Of a DNA stretch of 64,000 nucleotides, positions 10,299 to 20,326 are shown in pieces. Both the position numbers and the translations under genes were made by a program. The notes under the pieces were generated by a model. That model saw only the letters and a list, made by a program, of their open reading frames with translations, made no database searches and was not told the origin of the DNA. The DNA is from Oceanospirillaceae bacterium (GTDB lineage Bacteria > Pseudomonadota > Gammaproteobacteria > Pseudomonadales > Balneatricaceae). The stretch covers positions 1-64,000 of the forward strand of contig JABSRB010000002.1 in assembly GCA_013215375.1 (NCBI GenBank). The letters are read 5' to 3'. Positions within the stretch are counted from its first letter, which is position 1. Each line of letters starts with the position of its first letter.

Positions 10299-10688
10299 TT
10301 AAACACGACGTTTCTTCGGTGGACGACAACCATTGTGTGGTATCGGCGTCACGTCAGTGATGTTTGTTATTTTGTAGCCGCATCCATTCAGTGCACGTAC
10401 TGCGGATTCACGACCAGGGCCTGGGCCCTTAACCAATACATCTAGGTTTTTCAAACCAAATTCAAGGGCTGCATTACCCGCACGTTCAGCAGCAACCTGT
10501 GCAGCGAACGGAGTACTCTTTCGAGAACCACGGAATCCAGAGCCACCAGAGGTAGCCCAAGCTAATGCATTACCTTGACGATCAGTAATGGTAATTATTG
10601 TGTTGTTAAAAGAAGCGTGGATGTGCGCAAGGCCATCCACCACATTCTTTTTAACTTTTTTCTTCGTGCTTTTGCCTGGCTTAGCCAT
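10299..10688 (-). CDS. rpsK: 30S ribosomal protein S11
   Basis: S11 lies on the platform of the small subunit near the mRNA exit. The 129-aa protein is highly conserved, with [35 protein letters not shown] and the C-terminal [16 protein letters not shown]. It is 23 nt after rpsM and 15 nt before rpsD in the alpha segment. Confidence 0.98.
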   Translation of the reverse strand: MAKPGKSTKKKVKKNVVDGLAHIHASFNNTIITITDRQGNALAWATSGGSGFRGSRKSTPFAAQVAAERAGNAALEFGLKNLDVLVKGPGPGRESAVRALNGCGYKITNITDVTPIPHNGCRPPKKRRV

Positions 10689-10711
10689 AATTGGTAATTC
10701 CTAGCTTACAC

Positions 10712-11068
10712 TTATTTACGAATTGGTTTACGTGGACCCTTACGCGTACGCGCATTGGTTTTACTTCTTTGTCCACGAACCGGCAGATTACGACGGTGAC
10801 GGATTCCACGGTAGCTACCAAGGTCCATAAGACGCTTGATATTCATAGAAACTTCACGGCGTAGATCGCCTTCAACTGTCAATTTGCCTATCTCACCGCG
10901 CACTAGGTCGAGCTGCTCTTCGCTTAGCTCACCGATTTTAGTAGCTTCGGCAATACCGATTGCTGCTAAAACTTTCTTGGCGGTAGTACGGCCAACTCCA
11001 AAAACGTAAGTTAAGGAGATAACCGCGTGCTTATTGTCAGGAATATTGACGCCTGCTATACGGGCCAT
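10712..11068 (-). CDS. rpsM: 30S ribosomal protein S13
   Basis: S13 sits in the head of the small subunit and makes bridges to the large subunit. The 118-aa protein begins [20 protein letters not shown] and ends in the basic tail [18 protein letters not shown] that reaches toward P-site tRNA. It is the first gene of the alpha segment. A 140-nt gap from rpmJ holds a good promoter, so the alpha genes may be transcribed separately from the spc genes. Confidence 0.98.
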   Translation of the reverse strand: MARIAGVNIPDNKHAVISLTYVFGVGRTTAKKVLAAIGIAEATKIGELSEEQLDLVRGEIGKLTVEGDLRREVSMNIKRLMDLGSYRGIRHRRNLPVRGQRSKTNARTRKGPRKPIRK

Positions 11069-11140
11069 TCAACTTACTCCATCTTAAATGCTTGGCTTTG
11101 TGCCAAACAAATATACCTATATATTCATACAAGGCGGCGA

Positions 11141-11169
11141 ATTATACGGCCTGAATAAAAAACATTCAA
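11141..11169 (-). promoter_or_regulatory. Promoter of the alpha segment (rpsM onward)
   Basis: On the minus strand TTGAAT (11169-11164) and a perfect TATAAT (11146-11141) are separated by 17 bp. A transcript would start near 11134, with a leader of about 66 nt. The leader carries the hairpin TTGGC-ACAAA-GCCAA. Its position matches that of the S4-controlled leader of the E. coli alpha operon, but whether S4 binds is not shown. Confidence 0.7.
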
Positions 11170-11208
11170 GCCCTATTACCGCCTGTATGGCTTAAATCAA
11201 GATTAAAT

Positions 11209-11325
11209 TTAACCTTGACGCTGCTTGTGACGAGGTTCAACTTTGCAGATCACACGAACTGCGCCGTTACGTCTCACAATTTTGCAGTTACGGCAGATCT
11301 TTTTAACAGATGCACGTACCTTCAT
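11209..11325 (-). CDS. rpmJ: 50S ribosomal protein L36
   Basis: A 38-aa protein, too short for usual gene finding, read directly from the minus strand: [20 protein letters not shown] at the start and a basic end HKQRQG. Ligands C11, C14, C27 and H33 form the zinc ribbon of the zinc-containing (C+) L36 type. It lies 19 nt after secY, its normal neighbour, and before the alpha promoter. The ATG follows a GGAGCGA ribosome binding site. Confidence 0.97.
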   Translation of the reverse strand: MKVRASVKKICRNCKIVRRNGAVRVICKVEPRHKQRQG

Positions 11326-11344
11326 CATTCGCTCCTGGGGGCTA

Positions 11345-12676
11345 TTAGCGCAGTAAACCTGCACCGCCACCTTTCAGATTCGATTTTTTCATCAGAGACT
11401 CATACTGGTGCGACATTAAATGTGACTGCACCTGAGCCATAAAGTCCATTACCACCACCACTACGATCAGCAGTGATGTACCGCCGAAGTAGAATGGGAC
11501 GTTCCAGGCGACAACTAAGAACTGAGGCATCAGAGATACAGCAGTAATATAGGCGGCACCGAAAAGTGTTAGACGTCCCAACACAGTGTCGATGTAACGG
11601 GCTGACTGTTCACCTGGGCGAATCCCCGGGATGAAAGCCCCTGACTTCTTTAAGTTATCCGCTACTTCACGAGGATTAAACATAATCGCCGTATAGAAGA
11701 AGCAGAAAAACACGATAGCTATTGAAAAGAGCACTATATAAAGAGGCTGACCAGGTCCTAATGCCAAAGCGGCACTTTGAACAAAGTTTGCCCATGCTCC
11801 CTCTCCCTGACCGAACCACTGTCCGATAGAGGCGGGGAATAATAAGATACTCGATGCAAATATTGGCGGAATAACACCAGCCATATTAACTTTTAATGGC
11901 AGGTGAGACGATTGAGCTGCATATACCTGACGGCCTTGCTGTCGCTTCGCGTAATTTATGGTAATGCGGCGTTGGCCACGTTCCATAAATACCACAAAGG
12001 CGACGGTGGCAATAGCCAATATACCGATAGCTAACAGAGCGAGGATATTAAGATCGCCCTGTCTTGCAGATTCAAAAGATTGTCCGATAGCGCTTGGTAA
12101 GCCAGCTACGATACCCGCAAATATCAAAATAGAAATACCGTTACCGATACCACGTTCAGTCACTTGCTCGCCCAACCACATAAGGAAGACCGCGCCAGAA
12201 ACTAATGTCACAACTGCGACAAAGTAGAAACTTGCACCGCTAGAGAACGATATGCCCTGCTGCGCTAGTCCCGCCGCCATCCCAAAGGATTGCAGTGTCG
12301 CAAGAACAACTGTGCCGTATCTAGTGTACTGACTGATTTTACGTCGACCTGCCTCACCTTCTTTCTTGAGTGCTTCTAAATGCGGGCTAACCACTGTCAT
12401 CAACTGCATTATGATAGATGCAGAGATGTAGGGCATAATGCCTAACGCCAGAATACTCATACGTTCTAAGGCGCCGCCTGAGAACATATTAAAGAGGGAC
12501 AGAATCGTACCTTGATTTTGATCAAACAAAGCAGCTAAACGGTCAGGATTGATACCGGGCACAGGAATATGTGCACCGATACGATAAACCACGATCGCTA
12601 TTAAAACGAACCAGAGTCTAGCCCAAAGCTCGCTTAAGCCGTTTTGTTTTGTTGGTGTCGCACCTTTTTTAGCCAT
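11345..12676 (-). CDS. secY: Protein translocase subunit SecY
   Basis: SecY is the pore of the Sec translocon in the inner membrane. The 443-aa protein has ten predicted membrane segments. An early one includes [22 protein letters not shown], followed by the plug-region [20 protein letters not shown], and the cytoplasmic loop [19 protein letters not shown] contacts ribosome and SecA. Start and length are standard. Its ATG directly abuts the rplO stop, and rpmJ follows, as is usual for the spc segment. Confidence 0.98.
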   Translation of the reverse strand: MAKKGATPTKQNGLSELWARLWFVLIAIVVYRIGAHIPVPGINPDRLAALFDQNQGTILSLFNMFSGGALERMSILALGIMPYISASIIMQLMTVVSPHLEALKKEGEAGRRKISQYTRYGTVVLATLQSFGMAAGLAQQGISFSSGASFYFVAVVTLVSGAVFLMWLGEQVTERGIGNGISILIFAGIVAGLPSAIGQSFESARQGDLNILALLAIGILAIATVAFVVFMERGQRRITINYAKRQQGRQVYAAQSSHLPLKVNMAGVIPPIFASSILLFPASIGQWFGQGEGAWANFVQSAALALGPGQPLYIVLFSIAIVFFCFFYTAIMFNPREVADNLKKSGAFIPGIRPGEQSARYIDTVLGRLTLFGAAYITAVSLMPQFLVVAWNVPFYFGGTSLLIVVVVVMDFMAQVQSHLMSHQYESLMKKSNLKGGGAGLLR

Positions 12677-13111
12677 TTACGCCTCGAATTTACCGCCAGC
12701 AGCTTCGATTGCAGCCAATGCGCCTTTGGTCACTTTAAGACCTTTAACGTTGACTGCCTTATTAATCTCACCAGAGAGAATAATTCGAACTACTTTGATT
12801 TCGTGACCGATTAAATCTGCAGCCTTAAGAGCTGCTAAATCGACAACGTCCGCCTGAACTTTAGCAAGTTCGTTCAAACGAATTTCAGCTACATAACGAG
12901 CTTTACGTGATGTAAAACCAAATTTTGGCAGACGCTGCTGCAATGGCATTTGACCGCCTTCAAAACCAGGTCTTACCTTGCCGCCTGAGCGACTCTTTTG
13001 ACCTTTGTGACCACGTCCAGCAGTTTTGCCTAAGCCTGAACCGATACCGCGACCTACACGCTTACGGACTGGGTTAGAGCCTTCAGCAGGGCTAAGTGTA
13101 TTTAAATGCAT
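12677..13111 (-). CDS. rplO: 50S ribosomal protein L15
   Basis: L15 is an internal large-subunit protein that joins late in assembly. The 144-aa protein opens [20 protein letters not shown], then has the glycine/arginine-rich extension [16 protein letters not shown] that threads into 23S rRNA, and a globular C-terminus. It is 10 nt after rpmD and directly abuts secY. Confidence 0.98.
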   Translation of the reverse strand: MHLNTLSPAEGSNPVRKRVGRGIGSGLGKTAGRGHKGQKSRSGGKVRPGFEGGQMPLQQRLPKFGFTSRKARYVAEIRLNELAKVQADVVDLAALKAADLIGHEIKVVRIILSGEINKAVNVKGLKVTKGALAAIEAAGGKFEA

Positions 13112-13121
13112 AACTATCCCC

Positions 13122-13301
13122 TTAGTCTTCTACTTTAAGCAAGTAGTGGACCTTGTTGATCATACCGCGAACAGAAGGAGTATCTTCTACTTCAACGGTA
13201 TGGCCGATACGACGTAAACCCAAACCTTTCACACAAAGCTTGTGCTTAGGAAGAGTACCAATTGGGCTACGAGTAAGCGTAACTTTTACAGTATTAGCCA
13301 T
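13122..13301 (-). CDS. rpmD: 50S ribosomal protein L30
   Basis: A 59-aa protein read from the minus strand: it starts [20 protein letters not shown] and continues with [18 protein letters not shown], the family signature, and [13 protein letters not shown] at the end. It lies 3 nt after rpsE and 10 nt before rplO, its expected place. L30 binds 23S and contacts 5S rRNA regions on the solvent side. Confidence 0.97.
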   Translation of the reverse strand: MANTVKVTLTRSPIGTLPKHKLCVKGLGLRRIGHTVEVEDTPSVRGMINKVHYLLKVED

Positions 13302-13304
13302 TTC

Positions 13305-13808
13305 TTAGTTCCCCAAAATTTCGTCGACAGTCAAACCGCGCTTGGCAGCAACGTCTGACGGTGAGCGCATTTGCTTCAAACCGTTAACAGTTGCACGTAC
13401 TACGTTTACTGGGTTTGTAGACCCGTAACACTTAGCTAGTACGTTGTGAACACCTGCAATTTCAAGAACTGCACGCATTGCACCACCGGCGATTACACCA
13501 GTACCTGCAGAAGCTGGCTGCATGTATACCTTAGAGGCACCATGGCGAGCTTTGATTGGATACTGTAACGTGTCACCATTTAATTCAACACGGATCATGT
13601 TGCGACGTGCCGCTTCCATTGCCTTTTGAATAGCAACTGGAACTTCACGTGCTTTACCACGTCCGAAACCTACGCGACCTTTACCGTCGCCAACTACAGT
13701 TAGTGCTGTAAAACCGAAAATACGTCCACCTTTTACTACTTTGGCAACGCGGTTTACTTGAACTAATTTTTCCTGTAGTTCACCATCTTTTTGTTCGTGA
13801 TTAGCCAT
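13305..13808 (-). CDS. rpsE: 30S ribosomal protein S5
   Basis: S5 helps maintain decoding accuracy and mRNA unwinding at the entry channel. The 167-aa protein contains the double-stranded RNA-binding-like N domain ([18 protein letters not shown], the spectinomycin-loop segment) and C-terminal domain ([19 protein letters not shown]). It lies 12 nt after rplR and 3 nt before rpmD. Confidence 0.98.
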   Translation of the reverse strand: MANHEQKDGELQEKLVQVNRVAKVVKGGRIFGFTALTVVGDGKGRVGFGRGKAREVPVAIQKAMEAARRNMIRVELNGDTLQYPIKARHGASKVYMQPASAGTGVIAGGAMRAVLEIAGVHNVLAKCYGSTNPVNVVRATVNGLKQMRSPSDVAAKRGLTVDEILGN

Positions 13809-13820
13809 TTTAAGACCCCT

Positions 13821-14171
13821 TTAGAATTCCAGGCCGCCTTCACGGGCTGCATCAGCTAAAGCTTTTACACGGCCGTGGAATTTAAATCCAGAGCGGTCAA
13901 AAGCCACCTTTGTGACACCTGCTTCTTTAGCACGTTCAGCAATCAGAGAACCAACTTTTTGCGCCGCATCGACGTTTCCAGTTGCTTCAGCACGCATATC
14001 TTTTTCTACTGTAGACGCTGAAGCCAAAATTTGGCTACCGTCTGCAGAGATGATTTGTGCGTAGATGTGACGCGGTGTACGATTAACGGTTAGACGCATG
14101 GCACCTAATTCGCGCATTTTTGTGCGTGAACGTAGCGAGCGACGAACACGAGATACTTTTTTTGCGTTCAT
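13821..14171 (-). CDS. rplR: 50S ribosomal protein L18
   Basis: L18 binds 5S rRNA and docks it on the central protuberance. The 116-aa protein has a basic N-terminus ([20 protein letters not shown]) and the conserved C-terminal [20 protein letters not shown]. It sits between rplF (14 nt) and rpsE (12 nt). Confidence 0.98.
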   Translation of the reverse strand: MNAKKVSRVRRSLRSRTKMRELGAMRLTVNRTPRHIYAQIISADGSQILASASTVEKDMRAEATGNVDAAQKVGSLIAERAKEAGVTKVAFDRSGFKFHGRVKALADAAREGGLEF

Positions 14172-14185
14172 ATACCTAGTCCTAC

Positions 14186-14719
14186 CTACTTCTTCTTAGC
14201 TTCTTTACGACGTACATGCTCATCCGCATAGCGAACACCCTTGCCCTTATAAGGCTCTGGTGGACGATAAGCGCGAACTTCTGCAGCCACTTGGCCAACC
14301 AACTGCTTGTCAGCACCACTGATAACGATCGTGGTCTGATTAGGCGTTTCAGCTGTAATTCCCTCAGGTAACTCATGCTCTACAGGATGAGAAAAACCTA
14401 GGGTCAGACTGATGACTTTACCTTTAGCTGTGGCACGATAACCAACACCTTGTAATAACAAAGTCTTAGAAAAACCTTCGTGCACACCAACAACCATGTT
14501 GTTGATAAGCGAGCGAGCAGTTCCTGACATTGCACGAGACATTTTAGAGCCGTCGCGTGCACTTACTTGTACTTGTCCGTCTTCGTTAGCAATAGATACA
14601 GATGTGTGCATATCCATTGACAAAGTGCCTTTAGCACCTTTTACACTGACGAAGTTACCTTTAAGCGTTAACTCTACACCTGCAGGAATTGTAACGGGAT
14701 TTTTTGCAATACGTGACAT
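14186..14719 (-). CDS. rplF: 50S ribosomal protein L6
   Basis: L6 lies near the GTPase centre and the sarcin-ricin loop. The 177-aa protein starts [20 protein letters not shown] and ends with [20 protein letters not shown], the standard C-terminal motif. ATG 14719 is the canonical start; an upstream ATG would add 12 unrelated residues overlapping rpsH. It is 10 nt after rpsH. Confidence 0.98.
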   Translation of the reverse strand: MSRIAKNPVTIPAGVELTLKGNFVSVKGAKGTLSMDMHTSVSIANEDGQVQVSARDGSKMSRAMSGTARSLINNMVVGVHEGFSKTLLLQGVGYRATAKGKVISLTLGFSHPVEHELPEGITAETPNQTTIVISGADKQLVGQVAAEVRAYRPPEPYKGKGVRYADEHVRRKEAKKK

Positions 14720-14729
14720 ATTATTCCCC

Positions 14730-15122
14730 TTAGAAGACTGTACAGATGACTTCACCGCCGATACCGGCAGCGCGTGCAGCGCGATCGCTCATCAAGCCTT
14801 TGCTTGTTGAAACAATTGCTACTCCCAAACCACCAGATACCTTAGGTAGTTCAGTTGCACCTTTATAGATGCGTAAACCTGGTCGGCTTACACGCTTAAT
14901 TTCTTCGATTACGCCTCTTCCCTCGAAATACTTTAGCTCAACGCTAAGAACGGGCTTCACATCACCTTCTACTGAGTAGCTAGTGATATAACCTTCGCTC
15001 TGTAGCACCTTAGCTAAAGATACTTTCGACTTGGAAGATGGCATAGATACGGCAACTTTTGTCGCCATGTGCCCATTACGGATACGAGTGATCATATCTG
15101 CTAGGGGATCTTGCATGCTCAT
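14730..15122 (-). CDS. rpsH: 30S ribosomal protein S8
   Basis: S8 binds helix 21 of 16S rRNA and in enterobacteria represses the spc genes. The 130-aa protein opens [20 protein letters not shown] and closes with the conserved [20 protein letters not shown]. It is separated from rpsN by an unusually long 117-nt gap that includes a GGTAAG...CTTACC hairpin of unknown role. Confidence 0.98.
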   Translation of the reverse strand: MSMQDPLADMITRIRNGHMATKVAVSMPSSKSKVSLAKVLQSEGYITSYSVEGDVKPVLSVELKYFEGRGVIEEIKRVSRPGLRIYKGATELPKVSGGLGVAIVSTSKGLMSDRAARAAGIGGEVICTVF

Positions 15123-15239
15123 GCTATTTACTTCCTTTACAGTGCAGCACAGTGCGGTAGCTACTATTATTGGGTAAGGCCTTACTTACCTTTATAAATA
15201 GCGCCCTGACCACCGTGCTTATCATTTTCTAGCTGTGTA

Positions 15240-15545
15240 TTACCAGCTAGCCTTCTTCAAACCTGGTACATCACCGCGCATTGCAGCTTCGCGTAATTTC
15301 ATACGGCTCAAGCCAAATTTACGGTAAACGCCGTGTGGACGACCAGTAATCGCGCAGCGGTTACGCTGACGAGATGCACTAGAGTCACGTGGCAATTTTT
15401 GTAGGGCAACAGTCGCTTCCCAACGCTCTTCATCTGAAGAGTGAACACTCTTGATGATTGCTCTTAACGCATCACGCTTGACAGCATATTTAGCAACACA
15501 TTTTGTGCGCTTAGCTTCGCGTGCGATCATAGATGTTTTAGCCAT
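15240..15545 (-). CDS. rpsN: 30S ribosomal protein S14
   Basis: S14 assembles late into the head of the small subunit. The 101-aa protein is the long, zinc-independent (C-) form: it lacks the paired CxxC motifs and has [20 protein letters not shown] near residues 63-82. It is 14 nt after rplE. A 117-nt gap separates it from rpsH. Confidence 0.98.
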   Translation of the reverse strand: MAKTSMIAREAKRTKCVAKYAVKRDALRAIIKSVHSSDEERWEATVALQKLPRDSSASRQRNRCAITGRPHGVYRKFGLSRMKLREAAMRGDVPGLKKASW

Positions 15546-15559
15546 TTCTTAAACCCCTA

Positions 15560-16099
15560 TTACTTTTTGAAAGGAAAATTAAGAGCAGTCAGCAATGCAC
15601 GACCCTCTTCATTATTCTTTGCAGTCGTTGTAATTGTGATATCCATTCCGCGGATCTTGTCTACTTTATCGTAGTCAATTTCAGGGAAGATAATCTGCTC
15701 TTTAATGCCCATGCTGTAGTTGCCACGGCCATCGAAAGACTTAGGGTTCAAACCACGGAAGTCACGAATACGTGGAATAGAGATGTCGATTAGACGATCT
15801 AGGAATTCCCACATTTGTTGACCGCGTAGTGTTACCTTGCAACCAATTGGCCAATCTTCACGAACTTTAAAGCCAGCGATAGATTTACGAGCCAATGTAA
15901 CTACAGGCTTCTGACCAGCAATAGCAGTCATGTCTCTTACGGCATGATCCATTTGCTTCTTGTCAGCTAACGCTTCACCAACACCCATATTAAGAGTGAT
16001 TTTGGTTAGACGCGGGATAGCCATAGGATTTGAGCAATTAAGCTCTTCTTTTAATTTGCTTTTAACTTCGCTTGCGTAAAGCGCTTTTAATCTAGACAT
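15560..16099 (-). CDS. rplE: 50S ribosomal protein L5
   Basis: L5 binds 5S rRNA and contacts P-site tRNA and S13. The 179-aa protein has the conserved [20 protein letters not shown] at about 24-43 and [20 protein letters not shown] near 132-151. It lies between rplX (15 nt) and rpsN (14 nt). In E. coli the S8 repressor site lies at the rplX/rplE junction; I could not confirm an equivalent here. Confidence 0.98.
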   Translation of the reverse strand: MSRLKALYASEVKSKLKEELNCSNPMAIPRLTKITLNMGVGEALADKKQMDHAVRDMTAIAGQKPVVTLARKSIAGFKVREDWPIGCKVTLRGQQMWEFLDRLIDISIPRIRDFRGLNPKSFDGRGNYSMGIKEQIIFPEIDYDKVDKIRGMDITITTTAKNNEEGRALLTALNFPFKK

Positions 16100-16114
16100 G
16101 GTATTAGCTCCTTA

Positions 16115-16429
16115 TTAAGCGACGACTTCGCCGTTTGATTTAAAGAAGCGAACTTTCGTGCCATCTTCAAGTGTTTTGAAGCCAACACGGTCGCCCTTGC
16201 CAGTGGCAGGGTTAAAGATCGCAACGTTAGAAACAGCAATAGATGCTTCTTTCTCGATAATGCCACCCGGCTGTTGAGCTTGTGGGTTTGGCTTAACGTG
16301 CTTCTTAACCATGTTGATACCAGAAACGATCAATAGATCGTTATCAAGAATACGTGCAACTTTGCCACGCTTTCCCTTGTCTCTTCCTGCAATAACGATT
16401 ACTTCGTCATTACCTTTAATTTTGCGCAT
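16115..16429 (-). CDS. rplX: 50S ribosomal protein L24
   Basis: L24 is an assembly-initiator protein at the tunnel exit. The 104-aa protein has the N-terminal KOW motif ([20 protein letters not shown]) and [21 protein letters not shown] 97-nt gap from rplN contains a strong terminator-like hairpin, so L24 and downstream genes may depend on read-through. Confidence 0.98.
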   Translation of the reverse strand: MRKIKGNDEVIVIAGRDKGKRGKVARILDNDLLIVSGINMVKKHVKPNPQAQQPGGIIEKEASIAVSNVAIFNPATGKGDRVGFKTLEDGTKVRFFKSNGEVVA

Positions 16430-16468
16430 ATTATACCTTTATCGCTTCCTACTACCTTCTCATGCAGA

Positions 16469-16500
16469 AAAACGCCAAGACCTTTCGGAATTGGCGTTTT
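16469..16500 (-). terminator. Terminator-like hairpin between rplN and rplX
   Basis: The perfect arms AAAACGCCAA and TTGGCGTTTT enclose a 12-nt loop. On the minus strand the stem is followed by TTTTT-C, the shape of an intrinsic terminator or attenuator, but it lies inside the ribosomal operon. Confidence 0.6.
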
Positions 16501-16526
16501 CAAAAACTTCAGTTAGAAACTGAGTT

Positions 16527-16895
16527 TTAAAGCACTTCAGGCGCCAGGGAAATGATTTTCATGAACTTCGTATTACGTAGTTCACGCGTCACTGGACCAA
16601 AAATACGAGTACCCAAAGGTTCGTTGTTCGCGTTCAATAATACCGCCGAGTTTACATCAAAGCGAATTACTGAACCGTCCGGACGACGAACACCTTTACG
16701 GGTACGCACTACTACAGCATTAAGTACTTGACCTTTCTTAACCTTACCGCGTGGAATTGCTTCCTTAACAGTAATTTTAATAATGTCGCCGATACGTGCG
16801 TAACGACGGTGTGAACCACCTAAGACCTTAATACACTGTACTCGCTTGGCGCCGCTGTTATCAGCAACATCAAGCATTGATTCTGTTTGAATCAT
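16527..16895 (-). CDS. rplN: 50S ribosomal protein L14
   Basis: L14 forms a bridge to the small subunit and is the binding site of the silencing factor RsfS. The 122-aa protein starts [20 protein letters not shown] and contains [20 protein letters not shown]. It is the first gene of the spc segment, 80 nt after rpsQ. Hairpins lie on both sides of it. Confidence 0.98.
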   Translation of the reverse strand: MIQTESMLDVADNSGAKRVQCIKVLGGSHRRYARIGDIIKITVKEAIPRGKVKKGQVLNAVVVRTRKGVRRPDGSVIRFDVNSAVLLNANNEPLGTRIFGPVTRELRNTKFMKIISLAPEVL

Positions 16896-16918
16896 GGTTT
16901 ACTCCAAATATTTTAAGA

Positions 16919-16950
16919 GCAAGAAAGAACATTCACATCCTCTTTCTTGC
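16919..16950 (-). other. Hairpin between rpsQ and rplN (S10/spc junction)
   Basis: GCAAGAAAGA pairs perfectly with TCTTTCTTGC across a 12-nt loop. No clean T-run follows on the minus strand, so an RNA processing or stability element is as likely as a terminator. It marks the border between the classical S10 and spc operons. Confidence 0.55.
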
Positions 16951-16975
16951 CAATCAAATGGAGCGAGGGCGTATC

Positions 16976-17239
16976 TTACACCTTCGCAGCACTTTCTTCA
17001 ATGCTTACGAGTACCCAAGTTTTACTCTTGGAAATGGGACGTGATTCAGCGATCTTAACTAGATCCCCTTCACGGCACTCATTCTTCTCATCGTGAGCGT
17101 GCATTTTGGAGGAACGCTTCATAAACTTCCCATAAATAGGATGCTTTTCAGTACGTTCAACCAGAACAGTGATCGTCTTATCCATCTTGTCAGAGACAAC
17201 ACGACCAACGACAGTTTTTGTACGTTTTTCAGCGCTCAT
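16976..17239 (-). CDS. rpsQ: 30S ribosomal protein S17
   Basis: S17 is a primary 16S rRNA-binding protein of the OB-fold type. The 87-aa protein carries [20 protein letters not shown] and [19 protein letters not shown]. Its start codon overlaps the rpmC stop by one base, and it ends the S10 segment. Confidence 0.98.
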   Translation of the reverse strand: MSAEKRTKTVVGRVVSDKMDKTITVLVERTEKHPIYGKFMKRSSKMHAHDEKNECREGDLVKIAESRPISKSKTWVLVSIEESAAKV

Positions 17240-17433
17240 TATTTTCCACCTGCTTTTTCATTAAGTAGCGTTCTAACGCGAGCAATATCACGCTTAGTCT
17301 GACCTAATAGGTGAGATTGTGTTAGCTGACCAGAAGACTTCTGCATACGCAGGTTAAACTGATCTTTCAAAAGGTCTAACAGCTGCTGCTGTAGCTCCTC
17401 TGGATTTTTTTCACGCAATTCGTTCGCTTTCAT
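17239..17433 (-). CDS. rpmC: 50S ribosomal protein L29
   Basis: L29 is a small helical protein at the tunnel exit where SRP and trigger factor dock. The 64-aa protein has [20 protein letters not shown] and [20 protein letters not shown], both typical. It overlaps the ends of rplP and rpsQ by a single base each. Confidence 0.98.
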   Translation of the reverse strand: MKANELREKNPEELQQQLLDLLKDQFNLRMQKSSGQLTQSHLLGQTKRDIARVRTLLNEKAGGK

Positions 17434-17846
17434 TACATTACCGTCCGTTTGACGATTGTTGTTGCCAGCGGTAATTTAGCTGCAGCAAGCTTGAAAGCTT
17501 CGATCGCCAAATCATCTGGAACACCACTCATTTCAAAAAGTACACGGCCCGGCTGAATCTGGCAAACCCAGTATTCAACGTTACCTTTACCTTTACCCAT
17601 ACGCACTTCAAGCGGTTTGTTGGTGATAGGCTTATCTGGGAAAATTCTGATCCAGATTTTACCACCACGCTTTACGTGACGTGTCATAGTACGACGAGCA
17701 GCTTCGATCTGACGAGCAGTAATACGTCCGCGACCAGTCGCTTTAAGTCCAATTTCGCCAAAGCTAATCTTGGAACCGCGCTGTGCCAGACCGCGGTTGC
17801 GGCCTTTCATCATCTTGCGGAATTTTAGTCGTTTAGGTTGTAGCAT
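17433..17846 (-). CDS. rplP: 50S ribosomal protein L16
   Basis: L16 organises the A-site region of 23S rRNA. The 137-aa protein starts [20 protein letters not shown]. It also contains [20 protein letters not shown] and [20 protein letters not shown], including the arginine that is hydroxylated in some bacteria. It lies 11 nt after rpsC. Confidence 0.98.
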   Translation of the reverse strand: MLQPKRLKFRKMMKGRNRGLAQRGSKISFGEIGLKATGRGRITARQIEAARRTMTRHVKRGGKIWIRIFPDKPITNKPLEVRMGKGKGNVEYWVCQIQPGRVLFEMSGVPDDLAIEAFKLAAAKLPLATTIVKRTVM

Positions 17847-17857
17847 TGATCTCTACC

Positions 17858-18541
17858 TCACTTAGACTTCTTTTTAGGAGCAGACTTGCGAAGCGCACGA
17901 ACTTCTTCGATGCCTCCCAAGATTTCGCCCTTGAAGATCCAAACTTTAATGCCAATCACACCGTATGTCGTGTGCGCTTCGTATGCTGAGTAGTCGATAT
18001 CAGCGCGGAATGTATGCAATGGCACACGTCCTTCGCGATACCACTCAGAACGAGCGATCTCAGCACCACCTAGACGACCGCCAACCTGAATCTTGATTCC
18101 TTTAGCGCCTAAACGCATAGCGTTTTGCACTGCACGCTTCATAGCGCGACGGAACATGACTCGACGCTCTAACTGGCTGGCAACGGATTGCGCAACTAAT
18201 TTAGCATCTAGCTCAGGCTTGCGAATTTCTTCGATGTTGATGTGAGCTGGTACGCCCATCATCTTAGAACAAGCATTACGTAGCTTCTCTACATCTTCAC
18301 CTTTCTTACCGATCACAATCCCAGGACGTGCAGTAAAAATGGTGATTTTAGCATTTTGTGCAGGACGCTCGATTTCGATGCGACTTACAGATGCGTTTAC
18401 TAGCTTCTCTTCTAAGTACTTACGTACTTTAAGATCGCTTAATAATTTAACAGCGTACTCGCCTTTGTCTGCGTACCATACAGAAGTATGATCCTTGACA
18501 ATACCAAGGCGCATACCCGTTGGATGTATCTTTTGACCCAT
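17858..18541 (-). CDS. rpsC: 30S ribosomal protein S3
   Basis: S3 lines the mRNA entry tunnel and has helicase-related function with S4 and S5. The 227-aa protein has [20 protein letters not shown], a KH domain at about 39-107 ([17 protein letters not shown]), and the C-terminal domain [20 protein letters not shown]. It is 17 nt after rplV. Confidence 0.98.
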   Translation of the reverse strand: MGQKIHPTGMRLGIVKDHTSVWYADKGEYAVKLLSDLKVRKYLEEKLVNASVSRIEIERPAQNAKITIFTARPGIVIGKKGEDVEKLRNACSKMMGVPAHINIEEIRKPELDAKLVAQSVASQLERRVMFRRAMKRAVQNAMRLGAKGIKIQVGGRLGGAEIARSEWYREGRVPLHTFRADIDYSAYEAHTTYGVIGIKVWIFKGEILGGIEEVRALRKSAPKKKSK

Positions 18542-18558
18542 GATAAGTCTCCTAGCGT

Positions 18559-18891
18559 TTAATCAGACACCTTAACGGTGATGTGAGAGTTACGCTTAAG
18601 GATGCGGTCAGCACGACCTTTAGCACGTGGACTAATACGTTTCATTGTCACACCTTCGTCAACGAAGATTGTAGACACGCGAAGCTCATCAATATCAGCG
18701 CCTTCATTGTGCTCGGCGTTTGCAATAGCAGACTCCAACACTTTCTTGACGATAACTGCAGCTTTTTTAGGACTGAACGTTAAAATGTCCAGTGCCTCTG
18801 CAATTGATTTACCTCTAATTTGGTCGGCTACCAAACGCACTTTCTGAGCAGAAATGCGGGCGCCGTTTAGCTTTGCAGCGACTTCCATCAT
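18559..18891 (-). CDS. rplV: 50S ribosomal protein L22
   Basis: L22 reaches into the exit tunnel, and its loop is a macrolide resistance site. The 110-aa protein shows [40 protein letters not shown] and [19 protein letters not shown]. Two ATG codons stand in tandem after AGGAGATAT; the second (18888) has better spacing, so the true protein may be one residue shorter. Confidence 0.98.
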   Translation of the reverse strand: MMEVAAKLNGARISAQKVRLVADQIRGKSIAEALDILTFSPKKAAVIVKKVLESAIANAEHNEGADIDELRVSTIFVDEGVTMKRISPRAKGRADRILKRNSHITVKVSD

Positions 18892-18899
18892 ATATCTCC

Positions 18900-19175
18900 T
18901 TAGCGTTTGGCTTTTCTATCTGCAGCATGACCACGGTATGTACGTGTTCCTGCAAATTCGCCGAGTTTGTGGCCGACCATGTCTTCAGTTACGAAAACTG
19001 GAACGTGCTGGCGGCCGTTGTGAACTGCAATAGTCAATCCAACAAAATGTGGAAAGATTGTAGAGCGACGAGACCAAGTCTTAATTGGTCGTTTTTCGCC
19101 CTTCTCAATTGCAGCTTCTACCTTTTTCAACAGGTGAAGGTCAATAAATGGACCTTTCTTCAGTGAACGTGGCAC
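18900..19175 (-). CDS. rpsS: 30S ribosomal protein S19
   Basis: S19 works with S13 in the head of the small subunit. The 91-aa protein starts [20 protein letters not shown] and contains the conserved [20 protein letters not shown] and [18 protein letters not shown]. It is 18 nt after rplB and 8 nt before rplV. Confidence 0.98.
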   Translation of the reverse strand: MPRSLKKGPFIDLHLLKKVEAAIEKGEKRPIKTWSRRSTIFPHFVGLTIAVHNGRQHVPVFVTEDMVGHKLGEFAGTRTYRGHAADRKAKR

Positions 19176-19193
19176 AGCTATATCCTCAATTAA

Positions 19194-20021
19194 TTACTTA
19201 GCAGAACGGCGACGGACGATTAACTTGTCAGTACGCTTGTTCTTACGTGTTTTATAGCCCTTAGTAGGCACGCCCCATGGAGTAACAGGGTGACGTCCAC
19301 CAGAGGTACGACCTTCACCACCACCATGTGGGTGATCAACTGGGTTCATCGCCACACCGCGAACGGTAGGACGAACACCACGCCAGCGCTTAGCACCAGC
19401 TTTACCCAGACGACGAAGACTATGCTCACCGTTACCAACTTCACCGAAAGTCGCAACACACTCAACGAGTACTTTACGCATTTCGCCAGAACGAAGACGC
19501 AATGTTGCGTACATTCCTTCACGGGCAACTAGTTGTGCGTAAGTACCAGCAGAACGCGCGATTTGCGCACCCTTACCAGGCTTAAGCTCAACACAGTGAA
19601 TCACAGAACCTAAAGGCATATTGCGGATTGGCATGCTGTTACCAGCTTTGATTTCAGCTTGTGGGCCAGAAACCAATTTATCACCTGCACTAACACCTTT
19701 TGGAGCAATAATATAACGACGCTCACCATCTGCATAGCAAAGCAATGCCAGATGTGCTGAACGGTTTGGATCATATTCGATGCGCTCAACTGTCGCAGGA
19801 ATACCTTCTTTATTGCGAAGAAAATCAACCATACGGTAATGCTGCTTATGACCGCCACCAATGTGACGAGTCGTAATGCGACCGTTGTTGTTACGTCCAC
19901 CGCTCTTGCTTTTCTTCTCAACCAACGAAGCTAAAGGTTTGCCTTTATGCAGATCTGCAGTGACAACTTTAACTAAGTGGCGACGTCCAGCAGAGGTCGG
20001 CTTTGTCTTAATAATAGCCAT
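19194..20021 (-). CDS. rplB: 50S ribosomal protein L2
   Basis: L2 is needed for subunit joining and peptidyl-transferase activity. The 275-aa protein has [20 protein letters not shown] near residue 45 and the catalytic-centre segment [17 protein letters not shown], with the conserved histidine, near 224-240. It is 11 nt after rplW. Confidence 0.98.
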   Translation of the reverse strand: MAIIKTKPTSAGRRHLVKVVTADLHKGKPLASLVEKKSKSGGRNNNGRITTRHIGGGHKQHYRMVDFLRNKEGIPATVERIEYDPNRSAHLALLCYADGERRYIIAPKGVSAGDKLVSGPQAEIKAGNSMPIRNMPLGSVIHCVELKPGKGAQIARSAGTYAQLVAREGMYATLRLRSGEMRKVLVECVATFGEVGNGEHSLRRLGKAGAKRWRGVRPTVRGVAMNPVDHPHGGGEGRTSGGRHPVTPWGVPTKGYKTRKNKRTDKLIVRRRSAK

Positions 20022-20032
20022 TTGTTAGCCCC

Positions 20033-20326
20033 TTATTCCCCTAGGAAATCAATTTCAGAGCCATCCGCTAGACAAACATATGCCTTGCGTACGTCACTGC
20101 GCTTGCCTAAGCCATTTGCAGTGCGTTTGGTCTTACCTTTAGCGTTAAGAACATTTACGCGTTTAACAGATACGTTAAACAATTTCTCAACAGCTTCTTT
20201 GATTTCAGGTTTAGTAGCGTCTTTAGCCACACGAAATACAACCTGCTGGCTTGCGTCAGCTATAATAGTTGCCTTTTCAGAAATGTGTGGGCCGAGTAGT
20301 ACTTGATATAGGCGTTCCTGATTCAT
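20033..20326 (-). CDS. rplW: 50S ribosomal protein L23
   Basis: L23 is the trigger factor and SRP docking protein at the tunnel exit. The 97-aa protein starts [20 protein letters not shown] and contains [20 protein letters not shown]. Its start overlaps the rplD stop by 4 nt, indicating translational coupling. Confidence 0.98.
   Translation of the reverse strand: MNQERLYQVLLGPHISEKATIIADASQQVVFRVAKDATKPEIKEAVEKLFNVSVKRVNVLNAKGKTKRTANGLGKRSDVRKAYVCLADGSEIDFLGE

Noticed and set aside
15123-15239. Missing gene in the rpsN-rpsH gap
   Set aside because: The 117-nt gap holds only a small hairpin and no open frame with a start site; no ribosomal gene is missing from the expected set.
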